Notes: generated by a model not told the origin, from the sequence alone. DNA of 16,718 nt from Thiomargarita sp. (GCA_020721025.1 DYNO01000059.1:1-16718); one strand, 5' to 3'; numbered from the stretch's first letter, positions 1-8,149 are shown. Translations and numbers: made by a program.

Positions 1-65
1 ATTTGGATAAAAAGGATGAAATTTTATCTGGGGAAAAGTTTAAAGGGCTATTGCAAATCAACTAA
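1..65 (+). CDS. C-terminal end of an upstream gene, possibly FtsH-type protease (partial)
   Basis: A reading frame open from the window edge (codons starting at position 3) ends at TAA 63-65. The 20 visible residues read LDKKDEILSGEKFKGLLQIN. The pattern 'L-x-K-x-[DE]-x-L-x-G-x-[EK]-F-x-x-L-L' resembles the last helix of the FtsH/M41 peptidase domain, where a phrase like 'EKETLDGEEFRALL' is common. Only this short tail can be seen, so identity is a guess. The two other forward frames are less convincing: one stops at once and the other gives no recognisable motif. Confidence 0.35.
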   Translation, partial: LDKKDEILSGEKFKGLLQIN

Positions 66-289
66 TTGATTATGAAAATTATTTTCAATTAAAATTTAAG
101 ACAAGAGATTCAATAAATTCGCTAGAGTGTGTAAATTATTTGCTTTTAAAAAATTATTAGACAAGATACTGTTTAATAGCGATTAATGCCTATATCTCTC
201 AGACCTACAATCTGTTACAATGTTACAATGGATGTAAAGCAAGCGTAAGTCATGATTTACTGAACTGATTGGTTAATAAGATGCAAGAT
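66..289. other. AT-rich intergenic region upstream of the TRAP operon
   Basis: This stretch of about 220 bases has no credible gene. It is very AT-rich and must carry the TRAP operon promoter if that operon is transcribed separately. The hexamer TACAAT occurs three times in close order (206-211, 216-221, 224-229), the last two within a tandem TGTTACAA (213-220, 221-228). Each resembles a sigma70 -10 box, but none has a good TTGACA partner at 16-18 bp. A weak alternative is TTGCTT (140-145) with GATACT (165-170), whose 19-bp spacer is long. I name no promoter here. The tandem octamer could also be a regulator site. Confidence 0.3.
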
Positions 290-1267
290 ATGATAAAAAA
301 GCTATTCTACATTATTTTATTCATGGCGTTAACTGCCTGTAGTGACAAAGAAAAAGAGCAACACACTTGGGATATGCCAACGCCCTTTCCGGACAATACT
401 TTTCACACGATGAACGTGCGCGACTTTGCGCGGGATATTGAACGACTGACCGAAGGTAAAATTCGGCTGAAAGTCCATGCCGCGGCATCGCTCTACAAAC
501 ACCCAGAAATTAAACATGCGGTGCAAACGGCTCAAGTTCCTATCGGTGAAATGGTGATGTCGTTGTTAGGAAACGAAAATCCGGTGTTTGAGATTGATTC
601 CTTGCCATTGTTGGCAACCAGTTATGAACAAGCCATGAAATTGTGGCGAGTGTCGCGACCGTTAATCGAAAAACTTCTTGAAGAACAGGGACTCAAATTG
701 CTTTACGCGGTGCCTTGGCCTCCACAAGGGTTATATCTGAAAAAAGAAATTAATTCTTTCGATGATTTCAAGGGGCTAAAAGTACGCGTGTATAATGCCA
801 CGTTGACTCGTTTGGTGGAACTGATGGGCGGCAATCCCACAACAGTTCAAACGCCAGAAATTCCGCAAGCCTTCAGCACCGGTGTGATTGATGCGATGAT
901 CACTTCTCCATCGACGGGAGTGAGTAGTCAAGTTTGGGATTTTATTAATTTTTACTATGATCTGCAAACGTGGATTCCGAAAAACATGGTGATTATTAAT
1001 AAAAAAGTGTTTGAATCCCTTAAGCCCGCAACCCAAGACAGTATTTTGCAAGCGGCACTGATGGCAGAAACGCGTGGTTGGGAATTGAGCCAACGTGAAA
1101 CCGATGAAAAAATTAAAATTCTCGCCGATCATGGGATCAAAATCGTACAGCCTCCTCACAAACTCAATGAGGATTTACAACGAATTCGCTTGGTGATGAT
1201 CAACGAATGGCAGAACAAAGCAGGTAGCCTAGGTAGGGAAGTGTTAGAAAATTATTATCGTAATTAG
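290..1267 (+). CDS. dctP: TRAP transporter substrate-binding lipoprotein, DctP family (copy 1)
   Basis: This is the extracytoplasmic solute receptor of a TRAP transporter. It captures a substrate, usually a carboxylate, and hands it to the DctQ/DctM membrane pair. From ATG 290 the protein has 325 residues and opens with MIKKL, a hydrophobic stretch and the lipobox LTAC (Cys codon 338-340), so it is probably an inner-membrane-anchored lipoprotein. Family features include the DctP-type body with FDDFKGLKVRVYN; the Arg at 785-787 is where the substrate-carboxylate Arg of the family falls. PWPPQGLY and TSPSTGVSS are shared with the next gene. The start is uncertain because TTG 269, ATG 281 and ATG 290 are in frame and none has a clear Shine-Dalgarno. 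I chose 290 because it gives a signal peptide of the same length as the paralogue. The substrate is unknown. Confidence 0.9.
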   Translation: MIKKLFYIILFMALTACSDKEKEQHTWDMPTPFPDNTFHTMNVRDFARDIERLTEGKIRLKVHAAASLYKHPEIKHAVQTAQVPIGEMVMSLLGNENPVFEIDSLPLLATSYEQAMKLWRVSRPLIEKLLEEQGLKLLYAVPWPPQGLYLKKEINSFDDFKGLKVRVYNATLTRLVELMGGNPTTVQTPEIPQAFSTGVIDAMITSPSTGVSSQVWDFINFYYDLQTWIPKNMVIINKKVFESLKPATQDSILQAALMAETRGWELSQRETDEKIKILADHGIKIVQPPHKLNEDLQRIRLVMINEWQNKAGSLGREVLENYYRN

Positions 1268-1329
1268 AAACATATTTCTGAACAACAGAACGCAATCGGT
1301 GCGTGATATTTATCTGGAGGTAGGGTTTT

Positions 1330-2340
1330 GTGAAACTTCAGCTTGTCCTCTTAGTTTGTCTAGTGTGGTTAGTCGGTTGTGAACAACAACAATCCAAACA
1401 TATTGTATGGAATATGCCCACTTCGTTCGGTGATGGGGTATTTCATACCAAAAATATCTATGAGTTTGCCAAAGAAATCGAGCAGGGTACGCAAGGTCGG
1501 TTGAAACTTGAAATTTATTCGGGGGCTTCGCTGTATAAGCAACCGGATATCAAGCGAGCCGTGCGCAGTGGTCAGGTGGCGATGGGGGAAACAGTATTGT
1601 CGCTTTATGGCAATGAAAATCCGATTTATCAAATTGATACCTTGCCGTTACTCGCGACCAGCTATGAGAACGCTCGTAAATTGTGGATAGCTTCGCGTGA
1701 GGAGTTGGAAAATTCCCTTGCTGCGCAAAATCTAAAGTTATTATTTTCCGTGCCGTGGCCCCCCCAAGGTTTATACATTAAACGCGAAATCAATTCACTT
1801 GATGATATGCGCGCGATGAAAATTCGTTCTTATAACGCCATGTTATCACGACTGATTCAACTCATGGGTGGCGTGCCTACCAGTGTGGAAAGTTCAGACA
1901 TTGCACAAGCTTTTAGCACGGGAATGATTGATAGCATGATGACCTCACCTTCGACCGGGGTGAGTAGCCAATGTTGGGATTACGTGCGTTTTTATTACGA
2001 TTTCCAAGCGTGGATTCCGAAGAACATGGTTTTTGTCAATCAAACTCTTTTTGATGCCCTGCCCAAATCAATGCAAGAAGTGGTTTTAAAAGCCGCCGCC
2101 GCCGCAGAACAACGTGGTTGGGAATTGAGCCAGCGAGAAACGGAAAGTAAATTGGCAATCTTGCAAAAAAATGGAGTAAAAATCATGTTCCCCAGCGATA
2201 AACTATTGGCAGAGTTGACAGAAATTCGTCGGCAGATGGCAAAAGAGTGGGAAGCAAGGGCGGGAGTTGCCGGAGAACGTATTTTGAAAAAATATGATGA
2301 ATTACTCAATGCCCCACCCTCTCACCCGATGGGTATGTAA
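1330..2340 (+). CDS. dctP: TRAP transporter substrate-binding lipoprotein, DctP family (copy 2)
   Basis: A second DctP-type receptor of 336 residues starts only 62 bases after the first. It uses a GTG start with a strong Shine-Dalgarno GGAGG at 1316-1320. The signal peptide ends in LVGC (Cys 17), again a lipoprotein. It aligns to the first copy along nearly its whole length, roughly half the residues matching by eye. Shared blocks are NMPT/DMPT, GASLYK, GNENP, LPLLATSYE, PWPPQGLY, QAFSTG, TSPSTGVSSQ, WIPKNMV and RGWELSQRET. The family Arg is at residue 166 (1825-1827). The C-terminus has an extra tail of about ten residues ending in HPMGM. Adjacency and similarity point to a tandem duplication within one operon, with the copies either diverged in substrate or both feeding the same permease. 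Confidence 0.92.
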   Translation: MKLQLVLLVCLVWLVGCEQQQSKHIVWNMPTSFGDGVFHTKNIYEFAKEIEQGTQGRLKLEIYSGASLYKQPDIKRAVRSGQVAMGETVLSLYGNENPIYQIDTLPLLATSYENARKLWIASREELENSLAAQNLKLLFSVPWPPQGLYIKREINSLDDMRAMKIRSYNAMLSRLIQLMGGVPTSVESSDIAQAFSTGMIDSMMTSPSTGVSSQCWDYVRFYYDFQAWIPKNMVFVNQTLFDALPKSMQEVVLKAAAAAEQRGWELSQRETESKLAILQKNGVKIMFPSDKLLAELTEIRRQMAKEWEARAGVAGERILKKYDELLNAPPSHPMGM

Positions 2341-2352
2341 CGGAGAACTCTT

Positions 2353-2859
2353 ATGAATTTGGACTGGTTGTATCGCAGTTGCGGTTTTTTAGCGGCATTG
2401 TGCCTCGTCATCATTGCAGCCTTGATTATTCTACAAATTATTGGTCGATTGTTGGGATTCATCATTCCTTCCGCCGATGATATCGCAGGCTATTGTATGG
2501 CAGCGTCAATTTTCCTCGCCTTGGCAGATACCTTGCGTGCTGGCGGACATATTCGAGTGACTATGTTTATCGGATGGTTGCCTACCCCGTTACTGCGAAT
2601 CGTGGAATTTCTCAATGTCAGCGTTGGTGTGATTTTTACCGGATATTTTGCTTGGTATGCGGGCAGCATGGTGTGGCAAACCTATCAATTTAGTGAAATA
2701 TCTCAAGGTTACTTACCGATTCCCTTGTGGATACCGCAATTTACGATGGCATTTGGTTTGTTCGTATTATTCTTAGCCTTTGTAGAAGAATGGTACCGGG
2801 TGGTACGTGGTTTACCGCCACATTATGCCGAGTCCGCGGAAGCTGCAAGAACCGAGTGA
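2353..2859 (+). CDS. dctQ: TRAP transporter small permease subunit, DctQ family
   Basis: This 168-residue inner-membrane protein has four predicted helices, at about residues 8-34, 42-62, 84-108 and 124-147. That is the usual length and topology of DctQ, which partners DctM and helps dock the loaded receptor. The motif GGHIRVTMF after the second helix is typical of the family (G-H-I-R-V/I). ATG 2353 follows GGAG at 2342-2345 and lies 12 bases after the stop of the second dctP, so translation is probably coupled. The C-terminal tail after residue 148 is cytosolic and charged. Confidence 0.92.
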   Translation: MNLDWLYRSCGFLAALCLVIIAALIILQIIGRLLGFIIPSADDIAGYCMAASIFLALADTLRAGGHIRVTMFIGWLPTPLLRIVEFLNVSVGVIFTGYFAWYAGSMVWQTYQFSEISQGYLPIPLWIPQFTMAFGLFVLFLAFVEEWYRVVRGLPPHYAESAEAARTE

Positions 2860-2894
2860 GCGATACCCATTTTTAGCAATAAGGAATTCTCGTT

Positions 2895-4202
2895 ATGGAC
2901 CCAGTAGTTGCTTCTGTCATTTTGATTATTATTCTCTTTACATTGTTAGCGTCGGGCGTGTGGGTGGCTCTCGCGCTCAGTATGGTCGGCTATTTTGGAT
3001 TGTTGCTATTCACCGATGTGCCCATTGGTTCAATCATGGCAACGTCAGCATGGGGCGCAACGGCATCATGGATGTTGACCGCCTTACCTTTGTTCATCTG
3101 GATGGGAGAAATTTTATTTCGCACCCGTTTGTCTGAGGAATTATTTCGTGGACTTGCGCCGTGGCTCACTTTTTTACCGGGTCGCTTGGTGCACGCCAAT
3201 GTCATCGGTTCGGCTATTTTTGCCGCAGTATCAGGCTCTTCCGCTGCCACTGCTGCAACTATCGGTAAGATGACCCTGCCTGAGTTAAAACGACGGGGTT
3301 ATGATCGAAGCATCAGCGTGGGCAGTTTGGCGGGAGCGGCGACCTTGGGGTTATTAATTCCACCGTCGATTATTTTTATTGTCTATGGGATTTCGGCGGA
3401 AGTTTCCATTGCGCGCTTATTCATGGCAGGCGTATTTCCGGGCATCATGTTGGTGATTTTATTCATGAGTTACATCGTGATTTGGGCATATTTCCACCCC
3501 GCAGCGATACCTCAAGAAACCAATGAATATGCCACCTTTGCCCAAAAAATTGAGGCTTCGCGTGGTTTAATCCCCATTTTGGTGCTCATCGGTTCGGTGC
3601 TCGGTTCATTGTACATTGGGATTGCTACTGCGATTGAAGCCGCTGCCTTGGGCGTGTTGGGCGCACTGGTTTTATCATGGTTTTCAGGAACATTGAGTTG
3701 GCGAACGTTTTCAGACAGTTTATTGGGTGCAGTGCGTACCGCGTGTATGATTGGATTTATCTTAGTCGGGGCGGCATTTTTGACCATGACGATGGGATTT
3801 ACCCACATTCCCGCGGCATTGGCAGAATGGATTAATTCCTTGCATTTATCCACCTATGCTTTATTGGCGGTGCTGACGGTATTTTTTGGCGTACTTGGCT
3901 GTTTCTTAGATGGAATTTCGATTGTGGTATTAACCACTTCCGTTATTTTACCGATGGTGAAACAAGCCGGTATTGATCTAATTTGGTTTGGAGTCTATTT
4001 GGTCATTGTGGTCGAAATGGCACAAATCACGCCGCCAGTGGGATTTAATTTATTTGTGATTCAAGGTCTTACGGGACACAATATTTTCTATATTGCACGG
4101 GCAACACTTCCGTTTTTCATTCTTCTCGGACTCGCGATTTTAATCTTGGTCGCATTTCCAGAAATTGCAACGTGGTTGCCAAAACAGATGACGACTCGTT
4201 AA
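2895..4202 (+). CDS. dctM: TRAP transporter large permease subunit, DctM family
   Basis: This 435-residue polytopic membrane protein is the ion-coupled transport subunit of the TRAP system, using a cation gradient to move substrate inward. Family blocks are GSSAATAATIGKMTLPELKR, where the family has its first substrate/ion loop, then LIPPSIIFIVYG and the RLFMAGVFPGI stretch, and near the end EMAQITPPVGFNLFVIQG. Length is normal for DctM. ATG 2895 has AAGGA at 2881-2885 and sits 35 bases after dctQ, completing a DctP-DctP-DctQ-DctM operon. The stop is followed by a 12-bp palindrome (4205-4216) and a longer inverted repeat. Confidence 0.95.
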   Translation: MDPVVASVILIIILFTLLASGVWVALALSMVGYFGLLLFTDVPIGSIMATSAWGATASWMLTALPLFIWMGEILFRTRLSEELFRGLAPWLTFLPGRLVHANVIGSAIFAAVSGSSAATAATIGKMTLPELKRRGYDRSISVGSLAGAATLGLLIPPSIIFIVYGISAEVSIARLFMAGVFPGIMLVILFMSYIVIWAYFHPAAIPQETNEYATFAQKIEASRGLIPILVLIGSVLGSLYIGIATAIEAAALGVLGALVLSWFSGTLSWRTFSDSLLGAVRTACMIGFILVGAAFLTMTMGFTHIPAALAEWINSLHLSTYALLAVLTVFFGVLGCFLDGISIVVLTTSVILPMVKQAGIDLIWFGVYLVIVVEMAQITPPVGFNLFVIQGLTGHNIFYIARATLPFFILLGLAILILVAFPEIATWLPKQMTTR

Positions 4203-4218
4203 ACTTTCAATTGAAAAA

Positions 4219-4271
4219 GTTCAGACAGTGTTTTTTCTCATCACAAATCAATCGTTGAGAACTGTCTGAAC
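4219..4271. repeat. Inverted repeat after dctM
   Basis: Perfect 11-bp arms, GTTCAGACAGT (4219-4229) and ACTGTCTGAAC (4261-4271), enclose a 31-base spacer. They directly follow a 12-bp palindrome TTTCAATTGAAA (4205-4216) just after the dctM stop. There is no T-run after the second arm, so it is not a standard intrinsic terminator. It may end or protect the TRAP mRNA, or be a small mobile repeat. Confidence 0.5.
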
Positions 4272-4500
4272 CCTTGAAACACAATGCACTGAATGATTCA
4301 CAACCTCGCTGGGTTGTTCTTGACAATAATGATACGAATGCTTAGTCACCGGAAGTCACCCATCAAAACAATGCCAGTCAAATCTCCTGTTACAACAGCT
4401 AACAATGATTGCCACATATCACCCAAACAACTGACGAATGGTCAATGGTACAGCTTTCAAAATTGATTGAATACGACGATTTATTATTTGATTGATCACT
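4272..4500. other. Intergenic region upstream of the channel gene
   Basis: No gene is visible. A small hairpin ACAACC/GGTTGT (4300-4305 with 4312-4317, loop 6) is followed by TCTT, at best a weak terminator. A perfect -35 hexamer TTGACA lies at 4320-4325, but no acceptable -10 is found 16-18 bp downstream. The heptamer AGTCACC occurs twice (4344-4350, 4354-4360). The last 50 bases before ATG 4501 are AT-rich without a Shine-Dalgarno, so the channel gene may be weakly or unusually translated. Confidence 0.3.
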
Positions 4501-7500
4501 ATGAAATTATATCTGCGAGCCCTTTTGTTGGGGTTGCTCCTGCTTGCAATTACTGGCTGGTTAGCCTATAAAAATTACCCTGTCTCTGAGACCAAGGACA
4601 CAATCCGGATTGCGTTTGTGGGACCTCTAACGGGTCAAAATGCCTCTCAGGGTAAATTTTTGGTCAAAGCCGTGCAATTATATCTCGATCAAGTCAATTT
4701 AGCCGGTGGAATCGGCGGCAAGCAGATGATACTTGATGAGTATGACGATGAAAATAAAAATGGTGTTGCGGCGGAACGTGCCAAAGAAATTGCGCGCAGT
4801 AATGCGGTTGCCGTCATCGGACATTATTACAGCGGGACATCAGGGGCGGGGGGAGAAGTTTATAAACAATACGGCATTCCAGCGATTACGCCCAGTGCCA
4901 CCGGAGTCGCCATCACGCAATCGAATGAATGGTATTTTCGCACCGTTTTCAATGACGATTTACAAGGACGCTTTCTTGCCAATTATCTCAAAAAAGTGTT
5001 GCAAAAGAATAACGTGGTCGTCATTCGTCACGATGGTGCGAGTGGTTCTTATGGCAAGGGTTTGACCGATGTGTTTCAAGAAACAGCGAAAACCTTGGGG
5101 ATGGAAGTTAAACAGTATCTATTTGAAGGGTTTGCCAAGGGGACAGCTTCTGAAAAACTCGAACCCAGTCTCAATCAAATTCAAGCCGCTATTAACGAAA
5201 TTAAGGCGCAGTATCCAGATACGTTTATTTTTCTGCCCATGTTTGCCCATGAAGGAGTCGAAGTGGTGCGGGCGATCAAGGACAGCAACTTAAAAAATCC
5301 GATTATCGTCCCGGCGGCATTTATCTCAGATTTTGCCGATCAATTCAAAGATTTTCCAAAAGAAAGGATGAGTCCGGGCTATTATGCCGACGATATTTAT
5401 ATTTCTAGTCCGCTGATTTTCGACACCGCGAATTCTCAAGCGCAGAAATTTAAAGAAGATTATCGCAAGAAATATCAAGAAGATGCCGACGTGCGAACCG
5501 CCTTTGCTTATGATGCTGCAATGTTATTGCTCAAAGCCATTGAAGAAAAACGTGTGGAAGGTAAACTCTCGACTTTACAAGAAGATCGCCAAAAAATTCG
5601 CGACTATCTCGCCAGTTTAAACGACATTAAAGATGCTATCGAAGGCACGACAGGGTTTAATTATTTCGACAACCGCGGCAATGCACAAAAACCAGTGGTC
5701 GTCGGACAGTTTAAAAATCGTAACGTGATCTCCGCGCTCACGCAATTGCAACCGTTGCGTAATTTCAACGAAATCTCCAACTTAGAAAATGCAATCAAGG
5801 ACGGCTCAGTGTTGGAAATTGATAACCGTTACATGTACAAAACAAATGTCGTCTATGTTGGGATTAAAATAAATGAAATTAGCGAGTTGGATATCAAAAG
5901 TCTGAACTACATGTTTGATTTCAGCCTGTGGTTTCGTTTCAGTGAAGATATCAATCCCGAAAATATTCAGTTCTATAACGCGGTGGATACGATTCAATTA
6001 AAGCCCAAACATGAGGAATATGGCAACAGTAGCACGGTGAATCAGAATCAAGCTCCTCCCAACTATCAGAATTATGTGAATAATCCCCCGGCACCAGCGA
6101 CTCCTTCGGTGGATAAAGATGGTAATGAAGTGGTCAAAACCAACTATGTCAGCTCGTTGAAACCCAGTATTTTTTATCCTACGGTGGAATTAACCGATCA
6201 GATGTCCTACCGGTTATATTCAATTAAGGGGCGATTTAAAATTGATTTTAAACCCGGAGCGGTTGATTTTACTCAGCATTTACTGGGAGTGAGTTTTCGG
6301 CATCGTAACTTGACTCGTAACAATTTGATTTTTGTGACAGATTTCTTGGGAATGGGATTTGCGGAAAAAGATAAACAAATTGAAGAATTACGCAAATCAC
6401 AAAAATTCAGCAATGATTGGATTATCAGTAACTTGTATTTTTTCCAAGAAGTGGGCAAGGAATATTCGTTAGGCAATCCAAAATATCTCAACGCGACTGA
6501 TGGCAAGGTGGATTATTCGCAATTTAACATGAGTATCTTCTTGGCAAATAACAAATTTTCCATTCGACGCACCCTTTCGGCAGCGATAGCGGATGATATT
6601 TTGTTATTTAGTGCCATTGTCACCACAGTTTTGACCTTGGGATTTAATAACCGGGTGTTGCTCTACTTTCCTAAGTTATTATGGTTTTTATATGCTGCTT
6701 TCTCCGTGTTATTATTGCTATCAAGTGAAGTGAGCTTATTGAGTTTATTACAGGCAAATATCAGTAATAACAAATATTTAGAATTAGTGATTGAGATATA
6801 TGATATTCTCTGGTGGGTGGTGCCCGCAGTATTGCTGAAATTACTGATTGATCTATTCGTGTGGATGCCGATAGAACAGCGCACCAATCGGAAGATTCCG
6901 CGCATTGGGCGCAAATTTATTTCATTTTCCATTTATTTGATGACTTCGTTTGCGATCATGGGATTTGTGTATGATCAAAAGTTGACCAGTTTATTGGCGA
7001 CTTCGGGGGTGATCGCGATGATCGTCGGTTTGGCGATTCAAATCAATATTTCTAATATCTTTTCTGGTATTGCGATTAATATTGAGCAACCGTTTCGCGT
7101 CGGAGATTGGGTGTCGATTGGCTCGTTTGAAGAAGGCAAGGTGATTGATATTACGTGGCGCAGCACTCGGATTATGAGCCGGGCGGGAAGTATTTTGAGT
7201 ATTCCCAATAGTTTAGCGTCGGAGTCCCCAATTCATAACTTTGACTATCCAGATGACAGTTTTTGGCTTCGGTTTACGGTGCATATTCATCCGTCACACC
7301 CGCCGCAACGCATTCAAAAAATTATTAAAGATGCGGTGTTATCCAGTCATGTTGTGCAGAAAGTTCCTGAACCGTATGTCATTTTTCGCGGCGTGAACGA
7401 ATGGTCGGCAAGTTATCTGGTGTATTGTTCGGTGCGAGATTATACGTGGAAGTTGATTCATGAGGAAGTGGTGTGGTTGCGAGTTTGGGCGCACTTGAAT

Positions 7501-8112
7501 CGCGCAGGAATTACGCCCTCCATTCAACAGCAAGAAATTTATCTGTTTAAAGGGGTGAAGGAACGCGGCGAAGAAATTGCCACCAAGCCGATTACGGTAT
7601 TGGAAGAAGTGGAAATTTTCCGTCCGTTGTCTCGTGAGGCGAAAAATTATCTCAGTGAACGGATGAAAACTCATCATTTGCCGTTGGGTAGCATTGTGGT
7701 GCGTCAAGGCGATCAGGGCAGTTCGTTGTTTATTATCGTGGAAGGCGTGGTCAGCGTGAAGGTGCAGGGCAAGGAAAGTTCGGAATCGGTGGAAGTGGCA
7801 CGATTGGGGGCGGGGAATTTCTTCGGGGAAATGGCATTGTTGACTGGGGAAGAACGGACTGCGACGGTGACTGCGATCACTGATGTATTTTTATTTGAAA
7901 TTACAAAGGATGATATTGCGGGATTGATCGGGAAACAACCGGAAGTTTCTGATATGATTACGAAAATTTTGACCCAACGCCAGTTGATGAACAAATCGCA
8001 GATGAACAGTCAACGTGATGTCAAGATGGAAGAGGAGGCATTGTATAAACGGTTTCGCGAAAAAGTCGAAAATTTCTTTAGTTTAGGTAATCGACAGCAC
8101 CACAAGAATTGA
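4501..8112 (+). CDS. Periplasmic-binding-protein / pLGIC-like / MscS / cNMP-binding fusion channel
   Basis: A single frame of 1203 codons encodes a modular inner-membrane channel. Residues 5-25 are a signal anchor without a lipobox Cys. Residues 33-420 are a LivK-type type I periplasmic binding domain (IRIAFVGPLTGQNASQGK, then IGHYYSG and YGIPAITPSAT). Residues 442-690 are beta-rich and resemble the extracellular domain of pentameric ligand-gated channels (VVYVGIKINEIS, YMFDFSLWFRFS, GRFKIDFK, later NDWIISN and YSQFNMSIFL), without Cys-loop cysteines. Helices lie near 698-716, 720-742, 762-789 and 806-824. The MscS pore helix and beta domain begin at 831 (LLATSGVIAMIVGLAIQ, PFRVGDWV at 864). 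A cNMP-binding domain spans 1037-1155, its phosphate cassette FGEMALLTGEERTATV at 1108-1123 including the Arg. Five C-terminal helices place the cNMP domain in the cytoplasm if the N-terminus is periplasmic. TTG 4492 is an alternative start. MscS-cNMP channels (bCNG) are known; the two added sensor domains are what is unusual. Confidence 0.9.
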   Translation: MKLYLRALLLGLLLLAITGWLAYKNYPVSETKDTIRIAFVGPLTGQNASQGKFLVKAVQLYLDQVNLAGGIGGKQMILDEYDDENKNGVAAERAKEIARSNAVAVIGHYYSGTSGAGGEVYKQYGIPAITPSATGVAITQSNEWYFRTVFNDDLQGRFLANYLKKVLQKNNVVVIRHDGASGSYGKGLTDVFQETAKTLGMEVKQYLFEGFAKGTASEKLEPSLNQIQAAINEIKAQYPDTFIFLPMFAHEGVEVVRAIKDSNLKNPIIVPAAFISDFADQFKDFPKERMSPGYYADDIYISSPLIFDTANSQAQKFKEDYRKKYQEDADVRTAFAYDAAMLLLKAIEEKRVEGKLSTLQEDRQKIRDYLASLNDIKDAIEGTTGFNYFDNRGNAQKPVVVGQFKNRNVISALTQLQPLRNFNEISNLENAIKDGSVLEIDNRYMYKTNVVYVGIKINEISELDIKSLNYMFDFSLWFRFSEDINPENIQFYNAVDTIQLKPKHEEYGNSSTVNQNQAPPNYQNYVNNPPAPATPSVDKDGNEVVKTNYVSSLKPSIFYPTVELTDQMSYRLYSIKGRFKIDFKPGAVDFTQHLLGVSFRHRNLTRNNLIFVTDFLGMGFAEKDKQIEELRKSQKFSNDWIISNLYFFQEVGKEYSLGNPKYLNATDGKVDYSQFNMSIFLANNKFSIRRTLSAAIADDILLFSAIVTTVLTLGFNNRVLLYFPKLLWFLYAAFSVLLLLSSEVSLLSLLQANISNNKYLELVIEIYDILWWVVPAVLLKLLIDLFVWMPIEQRTNRKIPRIGRKFISFSIYLMTSFAIMGFVYDQKLTSLLATSGVIAMIVGLAIQINISNIFSGIAINIEQPFRVGDWVSIGSFEEGKVIDITWRSTRIMSRAGSILSIPNSLASESPIHNFDYPDDSFWLRFTVHIHPSHPPQRIQKIIKDAVLSSHVVQKVPEPYVIFRGVNEWSASYLVYCSVRDYTWKLIHEEVVWLRVWAHLNRAGITPSIQQQEIYLFKGVKERGEEIATKPITVLEEVEIFRPLSREAKNYLSERMKTHHLPLGSIVVRQGDQGSSLFIIVEGVVSVKVQGKESSESVEVARLGAGNFFGEMALLTGEERTATVTAITDVFLFEITKDDIAGLIGKQPEVSDMITKILTQRQLMNKSQMNSQRDVKMEEEALYKRFREKVENFFSLGNRQHHKN

Positions 8113-8149
8113 TAATAACTTGTAAAATGATCTGTTGAAGTGGATACAC
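8113..8149. other. Short spacer between channel gene and REPIN
   Basis: This 37-base gap separates the channel stop from the first REP arm. No promoter or terminator of its own is visible; the following REP hairpins could protect or end the channel mRNA. Confidence 0.3.

Noticed and set aside
2807..3136. 109-residue + frame overlapping dctQ and dctM
   Set aside because: It is in a different frame from both transporter genes, which are clear family members with their own ribosome binding sites.
4320..4348. Promoter with perfect -35 TTGACA before the channel gene
   Set aside because: No acceptable -10 hexamer lies 16-18 bases downstream, and a single hexamer is expected by chance in this amount of sequence.
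4492..4500. TTG start three codons before ATG 4501
   Set aside because: Neither has a Shine-Dalgarno; ATG is the commoner start and gives a normal signal anchor beginning MKLYLR.
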